From Polyangium fumosum (GTDB lineage Bacteria > Myxococcota_A > Polyangia > Polyangiales > Polyangiaceae): a stretch of 64,000 nucleotides of DNA. The DNA lies in contig NZ_SSMQ01000037.1 in the NCBI RefSeq assembly GCF_005144585.1, positions 1 to 64,000 of the forward strand, in the 5' to 3' direction. The position numbers and the translations under genes are program-made. Below, one piece after another: positions 39,033 through 47,674 of this stretch. The stretch's first letter is position 1. Each line of letters starts with the position of its first letter. Below the pieces are notes generated by a model that ran no database searches, had not been told where the DNA came from, and was given only the letters and a program-made list of their open reading frames with translations.

Positions 39033-40580
39033 TTAGCCGAGGTCTTTGATCACGGCCGCGGCGGCGTTGTGCCCCGCGGCGCCGATCACCGCGCCGGCCG
39101 GGTGCGCGCCTGCGCTCGCGAGATACAGGCCGGGGACGCCGAAGCGATACGGCATGCGTTCGTCGAAGCCGTAGCTGTTGTCCACGTGGTGGATGTGGCC
39201 GTACGTGATTCCGAAGTGTCGCTCGATTCCCTTCGGCGACAGCGCGAACGTGTCCTCCACGAGATCGCTCGTGCCGGGCGCGAAGCGATCGCAGATCGAG
39301 AGGAGCTGCTTCACGTAGCCCGGGAGCGCGTCGTCCCAGGAGCGGCCGCCTTCGAGCTCGTAGGGCACCCATTGCACGAAGAGCGCGGCGTTGTGGCGGC
39401 CCTCTGCGTCGCGCAGCGAGCCGTCGACGGCCGTGTGGATGTACCACTCCATCGACGGGAACTCCGGCAGGCGGCCCGCCATCGCGTCCGCGTGTGCTTT
39501 GCGCAGCGACGCGAGCACCTCGTGCTCGTCGGGCAGGAGGTGGATCGTCGCGCCGTACTGTCCACGATCCTCGGGCAAACACGTGAACGTCGGCAGCTTT
39601 CGCAGCGCCATGTTCACCTTCATCGTCGTGCCCGGCCGCTGCACCTCGTCGAGGCGCTGCGAGAGCGCCACGGGGAGACGATCCTTCCCGACGAGCCCGC
39701 GCGTCCGGTAGGGATCCGCGTTCGACACGACGACCTTCGTCGCGATTCGCGATCCGTCCTCCAGGAGCACGCCGCTCACCGCGCCGTCCGTCACCTCGAT
39801 CGACGCGACCTTCACGCCTTCGCGAATCACCGCGCCCTCGGCGCGCGCCTTCGCTGCGAGCCTCTGCGACACCGTGCCCATGCCGCCTTCGACGACCATC
39901 CACGTCCCGTCGGCGCCGGGCAGGCGGCACATGTTGTGGATGAGGAAGTTCATGCCCGTGCCGGGCGAGTCGTAGCCGCCCGAGAGCCCGGAAAAACCGT
40001 CGGTCACGGCGTACATCGCCTTGATGAGATCACTGCGGAACCCGAAGCGATCGAGGTAGTCGCTCACCGGGCCGCGGCAGAGATCGACGAACGCCTTGCG
40101 CAGCGCGGGCCGCACGTACCGCTCGGCCGTCTGCTCCAGCGAGAGCGGCTCTTCGAGCCACGTCGGCGCGATGTCGTCGCGCATCGCCGACAGCTCCTCG
40201 TTCAGCGCGACGTTCGCGTTCCCGTCCGCCTCCGAGAAAAACTCCGTGATTTGCCGGCGCATCGACGCCGTGTCGGATCCGAAGAGCAGGGAGCGGTTGT
40301 CCCTCGTTGGAAGGAAGTAGTGAGGATCACGCCGTTTCATGGGCAGATCGACGCCGAGCTTGGCGACGAGCTCCGGCGGGATCAGGCCGAGCAGGTACGC
40401 GCCGGTCGAGATGCCGAGCTTCGGGGCGCGGGAAAACGGGAACTCGGTTTTCGTCGCGCCGCCGAGGGTAGGTTTTTCTTCCAGGACCAGAACACGGAGG
40501 TTCTTCCGGGCGAGCAGGATGGCCGCCGCGAGGCCGTTGTGCCCGGCCCCCACGATCACGACGTCGGCGCGCTGTTCCAT
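39033..40580 (-). CDS. PYROXD2/CrtI-like FAD-dependent oxidoreductase
   Basis: A 515-residue flavoprotein. The dinucleotide-binding fold begins at residue 6 (VVIVGAGHNGLAAAILLARK) and continues with LEEKPTLGGATKTE. The C-terminal FAD motif YLASAGAHPAGAVIGAAGHN matches phytoene-desaturase-like enzymes. Length and motifs fit the PYROXD2 branch better than true carotenoid desaturases, and no carotenoid genes are adjacent, so the substrate is open. It is divergent from the TRAP transporter genes; the 149-bp gap between them shows no clear promoter. Confidence 0.85.
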   Translation of the reverse strand: MEQRADVVIVGAGHNGLAAAILLARKNLRVLVLEEKPTLGGATKTEFPFSRAPKLGISTGAYLLGLIPPELVAKLGVDLPMKRRDPHYFLPTRDNRSLLFGSDTASMRRQITEFFSEADGNANVALNEELSAMRDDIAPTWLEEPLSLEQTAERYVRPALRKAFVDLCRGPVSDYLDRFGFRSDLIKAMYAVTDGFSGLSGGYDSPGTGMNFLIHNMCRLPGADGTWMVVEGGMGTVSQRLAAKARAEGAVIREGVKVASIEVTDGAVSGVLLEDGSRIATKVVVSNADPYRTRGLVGKDRLPVALSQRLDEVQRPGTTMKVNMALRKLPTFTCLPEDRGQYGATIHLLPDEHEVLASLRKAHADAMAGRLPEFPSMEWYIHTAVDGSLRDAEGRHNAALFVQWVPYELEGGRSWDDALPGYVKQLLSICDRFAPGTSDLVEDTFALSPKGIERHFGITYGHIHHVDNSYGFDERMPYRFGVPGLYLASAGAHPAGAVIGAAGHNAAAAVIKDLG

Positions 40581-40729
40581 GGGGATCTCGTTAGCCCGCG
40601 TGCTCCCGTTTGTCCACGCATCACGGGGCGGCGGAGCCCTGGATCCAGACAGGGAAAACTATCTTACGCACAGCGTCGAAGCGTTCGCCGCCGTTTACCG
40701 GGGCTTCATGAAACCGTTAATGTCGCGCC

Positions 40730-41989
40730 ATGGCAGGCGAACGCGACGACGAAGGCCAGGGCGAAGCGACGAAGGACCCGGCCGCGAGCAAAGAACCCAG
40801 CGAGACCGAGGCTTCGGAAGGCCCGAAGGACGGCGACGCGGGCGAGACGTCGGCGCGTGACGAGGGCTCGAAGACGAACGTGGAGCCGCCGCGCGCGGGC
40901 GCCGCGTGGGCGCGGCCGTTCGTGCGGATCGAGCGAGCGCTCACGTGGTTCGAATCGCGCATGGTCTTCCTGGTCCTGCTCGCGCTCGTGCTCGCGCTCG
41001 TCTCATGGATCTCGCTGCGCGGCATGGCCGCGCCGGTGCAAGCGGACAACGCCGCCGGGACGGTGTTTCGTGGGCTTCTCGGCGCGGCGCTCCTCGGCGC
41101 TCTGGCGCGCTTCGGGACGGCGCGCGCGAAGATCCACGACGAGACGAAGCGCGCGATCGTGACGGTCGTCGCGATGACCATCGGCGCCGCGATCGCGCCG
41201 GCGTGGCGCAAGGTCGGCGTCGAACATTTCGACGCGATCCTGAACTGGTTGCAAGAGGGATCGGCGCTCACGCTCGTCGGCGGCCTGCGCGGCGTCGCCA
41301 CGCGTCTGACGTTGCTCGTCGCGCTCATCGGCGCGTCGCTCGCGGCGGCGCGCTCGAAGCACATCAACATCGACGTCGTCCTGCGCTTCATGCAGCCGAA
41401 GCTCCGCCCCTTCGTGCACATCGCGGGCGCCCTCGCGACCGCCGCTGTCTGCTTCACCGCGGGGTTCGGCTTCTTCGACTACATCTCGATCGAGGGCTTT
41501 GGCCAGCGCAAGGACGCGCTCCTCGCGGAGAAGGTCTCGGGCGTCGCGCGCACCTCGTCGTTGCACCTCTTCGTTCTGCGCAAGCAAATGGCGCTCGATC
41601 TGCGGGCGATGCCTTCCGTCGTCTTCCAGGGCGTCCGCTGGGACGATCCTTCACGCATGAACGGTCGCGCATGGAACGCATGGCTCGACGAGGCGGGCTT
41701 CGCTGAGCGGTTCACGGCGGAGGAGCTCGCGAGCATGAAGGCGCAGCCTGGCGCTGAGGACGAGCCGCGTATCGCGATCGTGAATCTGCCGAACGAGAGC
41801 GCGCGCGGCCTGCTCGTCCACGACTTGAACCTCGTGTGGCTCTTCGGGCTCTGGATGATCGGCCTGCGCGTGCTCCTTCGCGCGCTGCTCGTCGCGTCCG
41901 GCCATGCCTCTGTCGAGCCGGACGCTGAAGAGCCGGACGAAGACGACGCCTCGAGCGCGCCGGCGGCGGCGGGGGAGGGGGCGCGATGA
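40730..41989 (+). CDS. TRAP transporter small permease (DctQ-like), enlarged
   Basis: A 419-residue membrane protein. A charged, disordered N-terminus (1-60) precedes membrane helices at about 80-102, 105-125, 140-155 and 185-205, then ARSKHINIDVVLRFMQPKLR, the conserved DctQ segment. A further helix pair and a soluble insertion (about 265-365) come before the last helix (VWLFGLWMIGLRVLLRAL). Usual DctQ proteins have about 160-230 residues, so this one is nearly doubled. ATGA overlap with the DctM gene shows coupling. No DctP gene is found in the window. Confidence 0.8.
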   Translation: MAGERDDEGQGEATKDPAASKEPSETEASEGPKDGDAGETSARDEGSKTNVEPPRAGAAWARPFVRIERALTWFESRMVFLVLLALVLALVSWISLRGMAAPVQADNAAGTVFRGLLGAALLGALARFGTARAKIHDETKRAIVTVVAMTIGAAIAPAWRKVGVEHFDAILNWLQEGSALTLVGGLRGVATRLTLLVALIGASLAAARSKHINIDVVLRFMQPKLRPFVHIAGALATAAVCFTAGFGFFDYISIEGFGQRKDALLAEKVSGVARTSSLHLFVLRKQMALDLRAMPSVVFQGVRWDDPSRMNGRAWNAWLDEAGFAERFTAEELASMKAQPGAEDEPRIAIVNLPNESARGLLVHDLNLVWLFGLWMIGLRVLLRALLVASGHASVEPDAEEPDEDDASSAPAAAGEGAR

Positions 41990-43647
41990 AATCCTGGGTG
42001 ATCGTCATCCTCCTCCTCACGCTCGTGGGGATGCCGCTCTTCGCCGTGATGGGCGGCATCTCCGTCCTGTCGTGGCTCGGCTCGGATCTGCCCGATCAGC
42101 GCTTCGTGCGGTTCATCGCGGCGAACGTGCTCGAGGACAAATTCTCGAGCTCGCCGATCCTCGTCACGATCCCGCTCTTCACGTTCGTCGGCTACTTGAT
42201 GGCCGAGTCGAAGACGCCCGATCGGATCGTGCGCGCGGCGTCGGCGGTGCTCGGGTGGATGCCTGGCGGCCTCGCGATCGTGTGCATCGTGGCGAGCGCG
42301 TTCTTCACGACGCTCACCGGTGGCAGCGGCGTCACGATCGTCGCCATCGGCGGCCTGCTTTATCCGGCGCTCCGCCGTCAGGGTTATTCGGAGAAGTTCA
42401 CGCTCGGGCTCGTCACGACGGCGGGCGCGATGGGCTTGCTCTTCTTCCCGAGCCCGCTCGTGATGGTCTACGCGTTCATCGCGGGTGTCGACGTCACGCG
42501 CGCCTACAAGGCCACGTTCCCCCCGGGCCTCCTGCTCATGGTGCTGCTCTGCGGCTATGCGTTCTGGGAGGGGCTCCGCTCGGGGATCCCGCGCGCACGC
42601 TTCGATCTCGACGAGGTAGGCAAGTCCATCTGGCACGTGAAATGGGAACTCGCGACGCCGCTGCTCGTGGCGCTCGGCCTCGTGACGGGGCTCATGGAGC
42701 TCGACGAGAGTGCTGCTGCGGCGGCTGTCTACACGCTCCTCGTGGAGGTCTTCGTTTACAAGGACCTCACGTGGCGCAAGGTCGTCAAGGTCGCGCGGGA
42801 CGCGATGACGCTGTCCGGCGCGATCATCCTCATCCTCGCCATGGCCACGGCCATGACGAACTACATCATCCAGGAGCGTATTCCGCAGGCGATCCTGGAG
42901 TGGTTCACGGCGCGCGGCATGAACGCGGCGTGGCAGTTCATCCTCGTCCTCAACGTCTTCCTGTTCATCCTCGGCATGCTGATGGATGCGTTCAGCGCGC
43001 TGCTCGTGGCGCTGCCGCTCCTCATTCCGCTCGCCGCGACGTTCCAGGTGAACCCCTTCCACCTCGCGGTGATGTTCCTCCTGAACCTCGAGATCGCCTA
43101 CGTGACCCCGCCTGTGGGGCTCAACTTGTTCATCTCGAGCTTCCGCTTCTCGCGGCCGATCGTCGATGTCTATCGCGTGGTCTTGCCCTTCGTCGCGCTG
43201 CTTGCGCTGGGGCTTGGCCTCGTGATCGTCGTGCCGTCCCTATCGAGCTTCACGATTGCGGGCGACATCGCGGAGGCGCGGGCGCAGGCTGCGCAGGACG
43301 GGGTCGCGCCGCGCGAGGCGTGGCTGCTCGAGTGCGTGCAGGAGGACACGAACAACCTCAAGCCCTGCTCCAAGGAAGACATCTCGAAGTGGGGCGCAGA
43401 CGGGCTCGGGATCGCGGCGAAGGAAGCCAAGAAGCCAAAGCCCACGGGTGACGTCGTGCCTGCGATGGACAGCGGCCCGGACGCGGGCGCGGATGCGGGC
43501 AAGGACGAGATGGATGATCTCCTGAAGCAGATGCTCGGCAGCGGCGACGCGGACGCGGGAGCGCCCGACGCGGAGGCGCCGAAGGCTGCGGATCCGATGG
43601 ACGATCTGCTGAAGGAGATGCTCGAAGCGGGGAAAGACGGCGGCTGA
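41986..43647 (+). CDS. TRAP transporter large permease (DctM-like)
   Basis: A 553-residue secondary transporter subunit with at least 11 hydrophobic helices. LFTFVGYLMAESKTPDRIVRA, FTTLTGGSGVTIVAIGGLLY and the Pro-rich IAYVTPPVGLNLFISSF segment are typical of DctM. The last 100 residues are soluble and acidic, with two MDDLLK(Q/E)ML repeats. Uptake is driven by sodium or proton gradients with a periplasmic binding protein that is not encoded here. With the TatT lipoprotein at 44517 this points to a TPR-associated TRAP (TPAT) system. Confidence 0.9.
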   Translation: MKSWVIVILLLTLVGMPLFAVMGGISVLSWLGSDLPDQRFVRFIAANVLEDKFSSSPILVTIPLFTFVGYLMAESKTPDRIVRAASAVLGWMPGGLAIVCIVASAFFTTLTGGSGVTIVAIGGLLYPALRRQGYSEKFTLGLVTTAGAMGLLFFPSPLVMVYAFIAGVDVTRAYKATFPPGLLLMVLLCGYAFWEGLRSGIPRARFDLDEVGKSIWHVKWELATPLLVALGLVTGLMELDESAAAAAVYTLLVEVFVYKDLTWRKVVKVARDAMTLSGAIILILAMATAMTNYIIQERIPQAILEWFTARGMNAAWQFILVLNVFLFILGMLMDAFSALLVALPLLIPLAATFQVNPFHLAVMFLLNLEIAYVTPPVGLNLFISSFRFSRPIVDVYRVVLPFVALLALGLGLVIVVPSLSSFTIAGDIAEARAQAAQDGVAPREAWLLECVQEDTNNLKPCSKEDISKWGADGLGIAAKEAKKPKPTGDVVPAMDSGPDAGADAGKDEMDDLLKQMLGSGDADAGAPDAEAPKAADPMDDLLKEMLEAGKDGG

Positions 43648-43663
43648 CGCTCTCCCCAGCCGT

Positions 43664-43789
43664 TGTGTTTCCGGGGCTCCGCCCCGGTCCCCGCGAGGGG
43701 CTGTCCGCCCCCTCGACCCCGGACCAGCCAGGGGCTGGACCCAGGATTGAAAAACTGCGCGATGCGCAGTTTTTCAAGCAGGCCCGGTT
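43664..43789 (+). repeat. GC-rich palindromic repeat, copy 1
   Basis: A GGGGCTCCGCCCCGG-type lead and a CCCCGGACCAGCCAGGGGCTGG palindrome-like block precede a perfect 14-bp hairpin (arms 43747-43760 and 43764-43777, loop GAT). CAGGCC follows. The copy has the same orientation as copy 2 and lies just after the DctM stop. Confidence 0.85.
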
Positions 43790-43899
43790 GAAGAGGCGGG
43801 GTGCCAGCAGGATAGAGAGCGCGACTGTTTCAGTTGGCAGGGGCGCCGCCAGTCTTGCCACACCCTGATTCCGTTCGGCATCGTCTGCGCCCCACCTGC

Positions 43900-44214
43900 G
43901 TATGCACGCCCGTCACGATTGCACGCCCCCGCCCCCGCACGGCAAAGCCCTCCCGCACGAATGCATCCCTCCACCCCGCCACGGCACATCAAGCACGTGT
44001 GACGGCACACCCCCGTCCCATGAACGCACACTCGCCCGACCCCAAGGCAGCCCATCGACGTGTGGTGGCACACGTCAACCCCATGGAGGCACGCGCCGAC
44101 CGCAGGAATGCAGCGCGCCGACGTGCAAATGCACACACTCGCTCCGCCGCGGCAGACGTTCCCGTCACGAAGGCACAAGGCCGCCCCGCGCATGCACACG
44201 GAGCCCGGGGCTCC
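43900..44214. repeat. 21-bp periodic array, 15 units, invariant GCA
   Basis: GCA occurs at 43921 and then every 21 bp without exception up to 44194 (14 of 14 positions). A first unit at 43900 reads GTA. Elsewhere the units vary, with preferences for C at positions 4 and 6 and AAG/AAT/ACG at 19-21. All plus frames and one minus frame are open. The minus frame places Cys every seventh residue; the plus frame places Ala every seventh. I cannot tell whether it is coded or a DNA-level array. It is not CRISPR-like. Confidence 0.85.
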
Positions 44215-44322
44215 GCCCCAGACCCCGCGAGGGGCTGTCCGCCCCCTCGACCCCGGACCAGCGAGGCGCTGGACCCAAGCTCGATGAACTGCGCGATGCG
44301 CAGTTCATCGAACAGGCCGGGT
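44207..44322 (+). repeat. GC-rich palindromic repeat, copy 2
   Basis: The same layout as copy 1: GGGGCTCCGCCCC lead, CCCCGGACCAGCGAGGCGCTGG block, and a perfect 14-bp hairpin (44281-44294 and 44298-44311, loop GAT), then CAGGCC. Hairpin arms differ from copy 1 at three positions, each compensated on the opposite arm. It starts where the 21-bp array ends. Confidence 0.85.
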
Positions 44323-44390
44323 CAAGACCAGCAACGGCGTTGCCCACCAAGACCGCCGCGTGGCGGGCTCGGCTGGCGCCCCGGCTCCTT

Positions 44391-44516
44391 CGTCGGCCTG
44401 TTTGAAAACCTGCGCATCGCGCAGGTTTTCAACCCTGGGTCCAGCCCCTGGCTGGTCCGGGTCCAGGGGTGGACAACCCCTGGTCGGGGCCCGGGGTGAA
44501 ACCCCGGCGCAACGCT
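44391..44516 (-). repeat. GC-rich palindromic repeat, copy 3 (inverted)
   Basis: An inverted copy whose hairpin arms are 44402-44415 and 44419-44432 (14 bp, loop ATC). One base pair differs from copy 1, again compensated. The far end reaches the stop codon of the TatT gene, so it may also serve as that transcript's 3-prime hairpin. Confidence 0.85.
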
Positions 44517-45443
44517 TCAGAACCCGCACTCGCGCATGCGCACCTTGCCGAGGTACCGCATGGCGCGGCGCTTCGCGACCACGTTTGCCAGGCGTTGCTC
44601 GGGGAGCACGTCGCCGGCTTCGACGACGGCGGTCAGCGCTTTTACGTAGCTGTCCTTGTCGCCCTTCAGGCAATGGTATTTCCCGGCGTACTGCACCTGC
44701 GTCAGGAGCATCTTGCCGCCGTGGATCGCGAGTGCTTGGTCGAAGTGCTTCTTCGCGTCGTCGAGCTCGGCCATCGCGGTGCGCGCGTGGTAGGCGCCGA
44801 GGATCGTGTGACCGTTGCCGTACATGAACTTGGGATCGAGCGCGACGGCGCGTTCCATCAGCGCGACGCCGATCCATAGATCGCCGACGGCGGCTGCGTC
44901 GTCTTTCAGGATGTTCGTCTTGCTGATCCAGGCGTAACCGGCCCAGAAGAGGGCGGGGGTGTCGCGCTCGGCGTCCGTGAACTGCGCGGTGTAGGCGCGC
45001 ATCGCGTCGTCGTTCTTGCGCGCGGCCTCGAAGCCCGGGTGATAGATCTCGAGGAGCTTAAGCCCGTACTGGAGGCCGCGGTCGTAGCCCGCGGCTGCGC
45101 GGTTTTTCAGGTACAGATAACGCGGACCTTCGAGACCTTCGGCGTCTTCGGCGTCTTCGAGCTCGTCCTCGATGAAGGCGAACGTGGCGCTCGTCCAGGT
45201 CTTGACGAGCGCGAAGAGCGCGTCCTCGTTGTCCGGGGCGAGGTAGTGCATGCCCTCGAACTGGCCGATGCCGTTGAACGCGACGACCTTCGCGATCTCG
45301 TAGTCGGTCAGCGTGTCGATCGCGGCCGAGGCTGTGGACGTGGCCTCGATCTGGCCTTCGAGGAACATCTTTTTGATGCACCCCGTGCTGGCGAGGGAGA
45401 GGGCGGAGAGCGCGAGGACGGAGAGGGTTTGGAGGGGACGCAC
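44517..45443 (-). CDS. TatT family lipoprotein (TRAP-associated TPR protein)
   Basis: A 308-residue predicted lipoprotein (lipobox LASTGC) made of helical repeats. GLQYGLKLLEIYHPGFEAA, ALFWAGYAWISKTNI and VALMERAVALDPKFMYGNGH match the TatT family, which pairs with TRAP transporters (TPAT systems) and forms trimers with ligand-carrying channels. It lies close to the DctQ/DctM genes but on the opposite strand, with a repeat-rich 870-bp gap between. The partner binding protein is missing from the window. Confidence 0.85.
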   Translation of the reverse strand: MRPLQTLSVLALSALSLASTGCIKKMFLEGQIEATSTASAAIDTLTDYEIAKVVAFNGIGQFEGMHYLAPDNEDALFALVKTWTSATFAFIEDELEDAEDAEGLEGPRYLYLKNRAAAGYDRGLQYGLKLLEIYHPGFEAARKNDDAMRAYTAQFTDAERDTPALFWAGYAWISKTNILKDDAAAVGDLWIGVALMERAVALDPKFMYGNGHTILGAYHARTAMAELDDAKKHFDQALAIHGGKMLLTQVQYAGKYHCLKGDKDSYVKALTAVVEAGDVLPEQRLANVVAKRRAMRYLGKVRMRECGF

Positions 45444-45485
45444 GACGCGGATGGTACGTCGTCCTCCCGGCTCCGTTCAATCGAA

Positions 45486-47555
45486 CTACCGCGGGAATGC
45501 CGCTGCGTTTCCCCCGTCGACCGTGATGACGCAGCCTGTCGTCGCCTCGGCTGTGGCGAGGTACAGGAAGGCTTGCGCCACGTCGGCTGCGGTGGTTTCG
45601 CGCCGGAGCAGGTTTGCCCGGAAATATTCATCCACGCCGACACCCCGGGCGCGCGCGCGGGCTTCGAGCATGCCGCCGCCGAAGATGCCCGTGCGGATTC
45701 GATCGGCGTTCACGGCGTTCGCGCGGATGTTGTGGGGCGCGAGATCCACAGCGTACTGGCGTGTGAGTGCGATGAGGGCGGCCTTGGGGATGGCGTAGGG
45801 GCCGAAGTCCGGGCCCTGGTTGAAGGCGCTCTTCGACGCGTTGAAGAGCAGGACGCCGCCTGCGCCTTGCTGGATCAGGATGTCGGCGGCGAACCGCGCC
45901 ACGTTCTGGTGGCCGAGCAGGTTCACCTCCAGCGAGGCGCGCAGCGCGCTGTCGCCTTGTTCCCCGTGGATGGGCCCTTCGAAGGCCGTGCCTGCGTTCG
46001 AGACGACCACGTCGAGCCCGCCGAAGCGCAGCGTTGCCTTGCGGATCGCCGCGCGCACGTCGTCCTTCGAGGTCACGTCGCAGGGCAGCAGGAACACCCG
46101 ATCGTCGTGGGCGTCGACGAGGGGCTTCGCGGCGCGGGCGAGGGCTGCCTCGTCTCGGTCCGTGAGCGTCACGTGTGCGCCTGCGGCGAGCAGCGCGTGG
46201 GCCGTGGCGAAGCCGATCCCGGAGGCCGCGCCCGTCACGAATGCGACGTGCCGATCGAGCGGCTTGCCCTGGCCTGCGCTCTTCTTCAGCTTCGCCTGCT
46301 CCAGGCTCCAGTACTCCACGTCGAAGATGTCGAGCTCGCTCGCGGGCTCGTAGCCTGCGTTTGCCGTGGCCTGCTCGATCACGCCCGTCGTGTGCTCGTA
46401 GATGTCGGCCACGATCTCGGCGTCCTTGCGCGTCTTGCCCACCGTGAACGCGCCGAGGCCCTCGATGAGCAGCACACGCGGCCACGGGTCGAGCTCGCGC
46501 CTGTCGCCGGGGCGCGCGGCCGCGCAGCGGCGGAAGTAGTCCTTGTAGTCCTCGGCGTAGGCCGTGATCGCGGCGTCGAGCGTGGCCTTCGTCTTGTTCC
46601 GATCTTCGGGCGAGAGCGGCGGCAGGAGCAGCGGCTTTGGCTTCGTGCGCAGCACGTGGTCGGGCGTGGCCGGACCCTTCTGCGTGATCTCTTCGAGATC
46701 GTCGCGATCGCAGAACGAGACCATCTGCGGGCTCATGCGGAACGAGCAGATCCAGCGCTCGCCGGAGGCGCGGGCGAGGGCGCCGCGGATCATCGGCGCG
46801 AGGCGCGCGCAGGCGTCGGGCGAGGGGCTCGAGATCGTGCGCCGCGAGATCGGCTTGGCCTCTTCGACCCAGCGCTCGGCGCGCGTCACGTTCGTGATCA
46901 TGCGCTCGTAGCTCTCCATCGCGTTCTCGCCCCACGTGAAGATCCCGTGCTTGTCGAGGATCATCACGTTCGGCTCGCGGCCTGCGCGGGTGAGCGCGCG
47001 GAAGAGGTCCGCGACCTTCTTCGCCAGCGCGAAGCCGGGCATCACGTAGGGGATGAAGAGCACGCGGTCGCCGAAGACCTCGCGCACGAGCTGCTTCGAG
47101 CCCGGCTGATCGACGATGGCGAGTACCGCGTCGGCGTGCGTGTGGTCGATGTACTTGAAGGGCAGGTACGCGTGCAGCAGCGCTTCGACGGAGGGCGTCG
47201 GCGCGCTCGGCTCGAGCATGTGCGAGCGGAGGAGCGAGACCATCTGCTCGTCGGTCATGCTCGGCAGCTCGCAGAGACGGCGGAGCTGCGCGAGCCGGCA
47301 GGCGGGGAAGCCCTCGGGCTCGATCGCGCCGAGATCCCAGCCGCTGCCTTTCACGTAGAGCACGTCGGTCGTGTCGCCGACGAGCTCGGTCACCCGCGTC
47401 TTGACGGACGTGTTGCCGCCGCCGTGTAGGACGAGGTCTGGCTCCTGGCCGAGCAGGCGCGACGTGTAGACGCGCAAGGCGAGATCCTCGCCCCAGCGAG
47501 GGCCATACGTCTCGACGAACTGGGCGGCGTCTGCGGCGCGGTACCGTGATTCCAC
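45486..47555 (-). CDS. Bifunctional class II aldolase / short-chain dehydrogenase
   Basis: A 689-residue cytoplasmic fusion. The N-terminal aldolase domain (about 20-240) has LHGGGNTSVK, YIDHTHADAVLAI (zinc His) and LDKHGIFTWGE. The C-terminal SDR domain starts with VAFVTGAASGIGFATAHALL and has VVSNAG plus the catalytic YAIPKAAL (YxxxK). Such fusions convert sugar-1-phosphates such as rhamnulose-1-phosphate and oxidise the lactaldehyde formed; the sugar here is unknown because no other sugar genes are nearby. Full length, with no break between domains. Confidence 0.9.
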   Translation of the reverse strand: MESRYRAADAAQFVETYGPRWGEDLALRVYTSRLLGQEPDLVLHGGGNTSVKTRVTELVGDTTDVLYVKGSGWDLGAIEPEGFPACRLAQLRRLCELPSMTDEQMVSLLRSHMLEPSAPTPSVEALLHAYLPFKYIDHTHADAVLAIVDQPGSKQLVREVFGDRVLFIPYVMPGFALAKKVADLFRALTRAGREPNVMILDKHGIFTWGENAMESYERMITNVTRAERWVEEAKPISRRTISSPSPDACARLAPMIRGALARASGERWICSFRMSPQMVSFCDRDDLEEITQKGPATPDHVLRTKPKPLLLPPLSPEDRNKTKATLDAAITAYAEDYKDYFRRCAAARPGDRRELDPWPRVLLIEGLGAFTVGKTRKDAEIVADIYEHTTGVIEQATANAGYEPASELDIFDVEYWSLEQAKLKKSAGQGKPLDRHVAFVTGAASGIGFATAHALLAAGAHVTLTDRDEAALARAAKPLVDAHDDRVFLLPCDVTSKDDVRAAIRKATLRFGGLDVVVSNAGTAFEGPIHGEQGDSALRASLEVNLLGHQNVARFAADILIQQGAGGVLLFNASKSAFNQGPDFGPYAIPKAALIALTRQYAVDLAPHNIRANAVNADRIRTGIFGGGMLEARARARGVGVDEYFRANLLRRETTAADVAQAFLYLATAEATTGCVITVDGGNAAAFPR

Positions 47556-47630
47556 GGCGCGTTCATACCACGGGAAAGAGGCGGGACGAACGAGGTCGGG
47601 TCGGGGGGAGCCGGGCCCGATCGAACGGAC

Positions 47631-47665
47631 AAACCGCGGCGCGCCTCGGAAAGGGCGCGCCGCGG
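47631..47665 (-). terminator. Terminator after ahcY
   Basis: CCGCGGCGCGCC and GGCGCGCCGCGG form a perfect 12-bp stem with an 8-nt loop, 9 bp after the ahcY stop. TTTG follows on the minus strand. It is a strong hairpin with a short T-run. Confidence 0.8.
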
Positions 47666-47674
47666 CGGGCTCCG

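Noticed and set aside
43774-44199. Minus-strand 141-residue frame with Cys every seventh residue
   Set aside because: The period comes from the 21-bp array and other frames are equally open. No ribosome-binding site is evident, and the frame runs into the palindromic repeat. Reported as a repeat, not as a gene.
43900-44214. CRISPR-like array
   Set aside because: The 21-bp period has only a 3-base invariant core, no conserved repeat/spacer structure and no cas genes.
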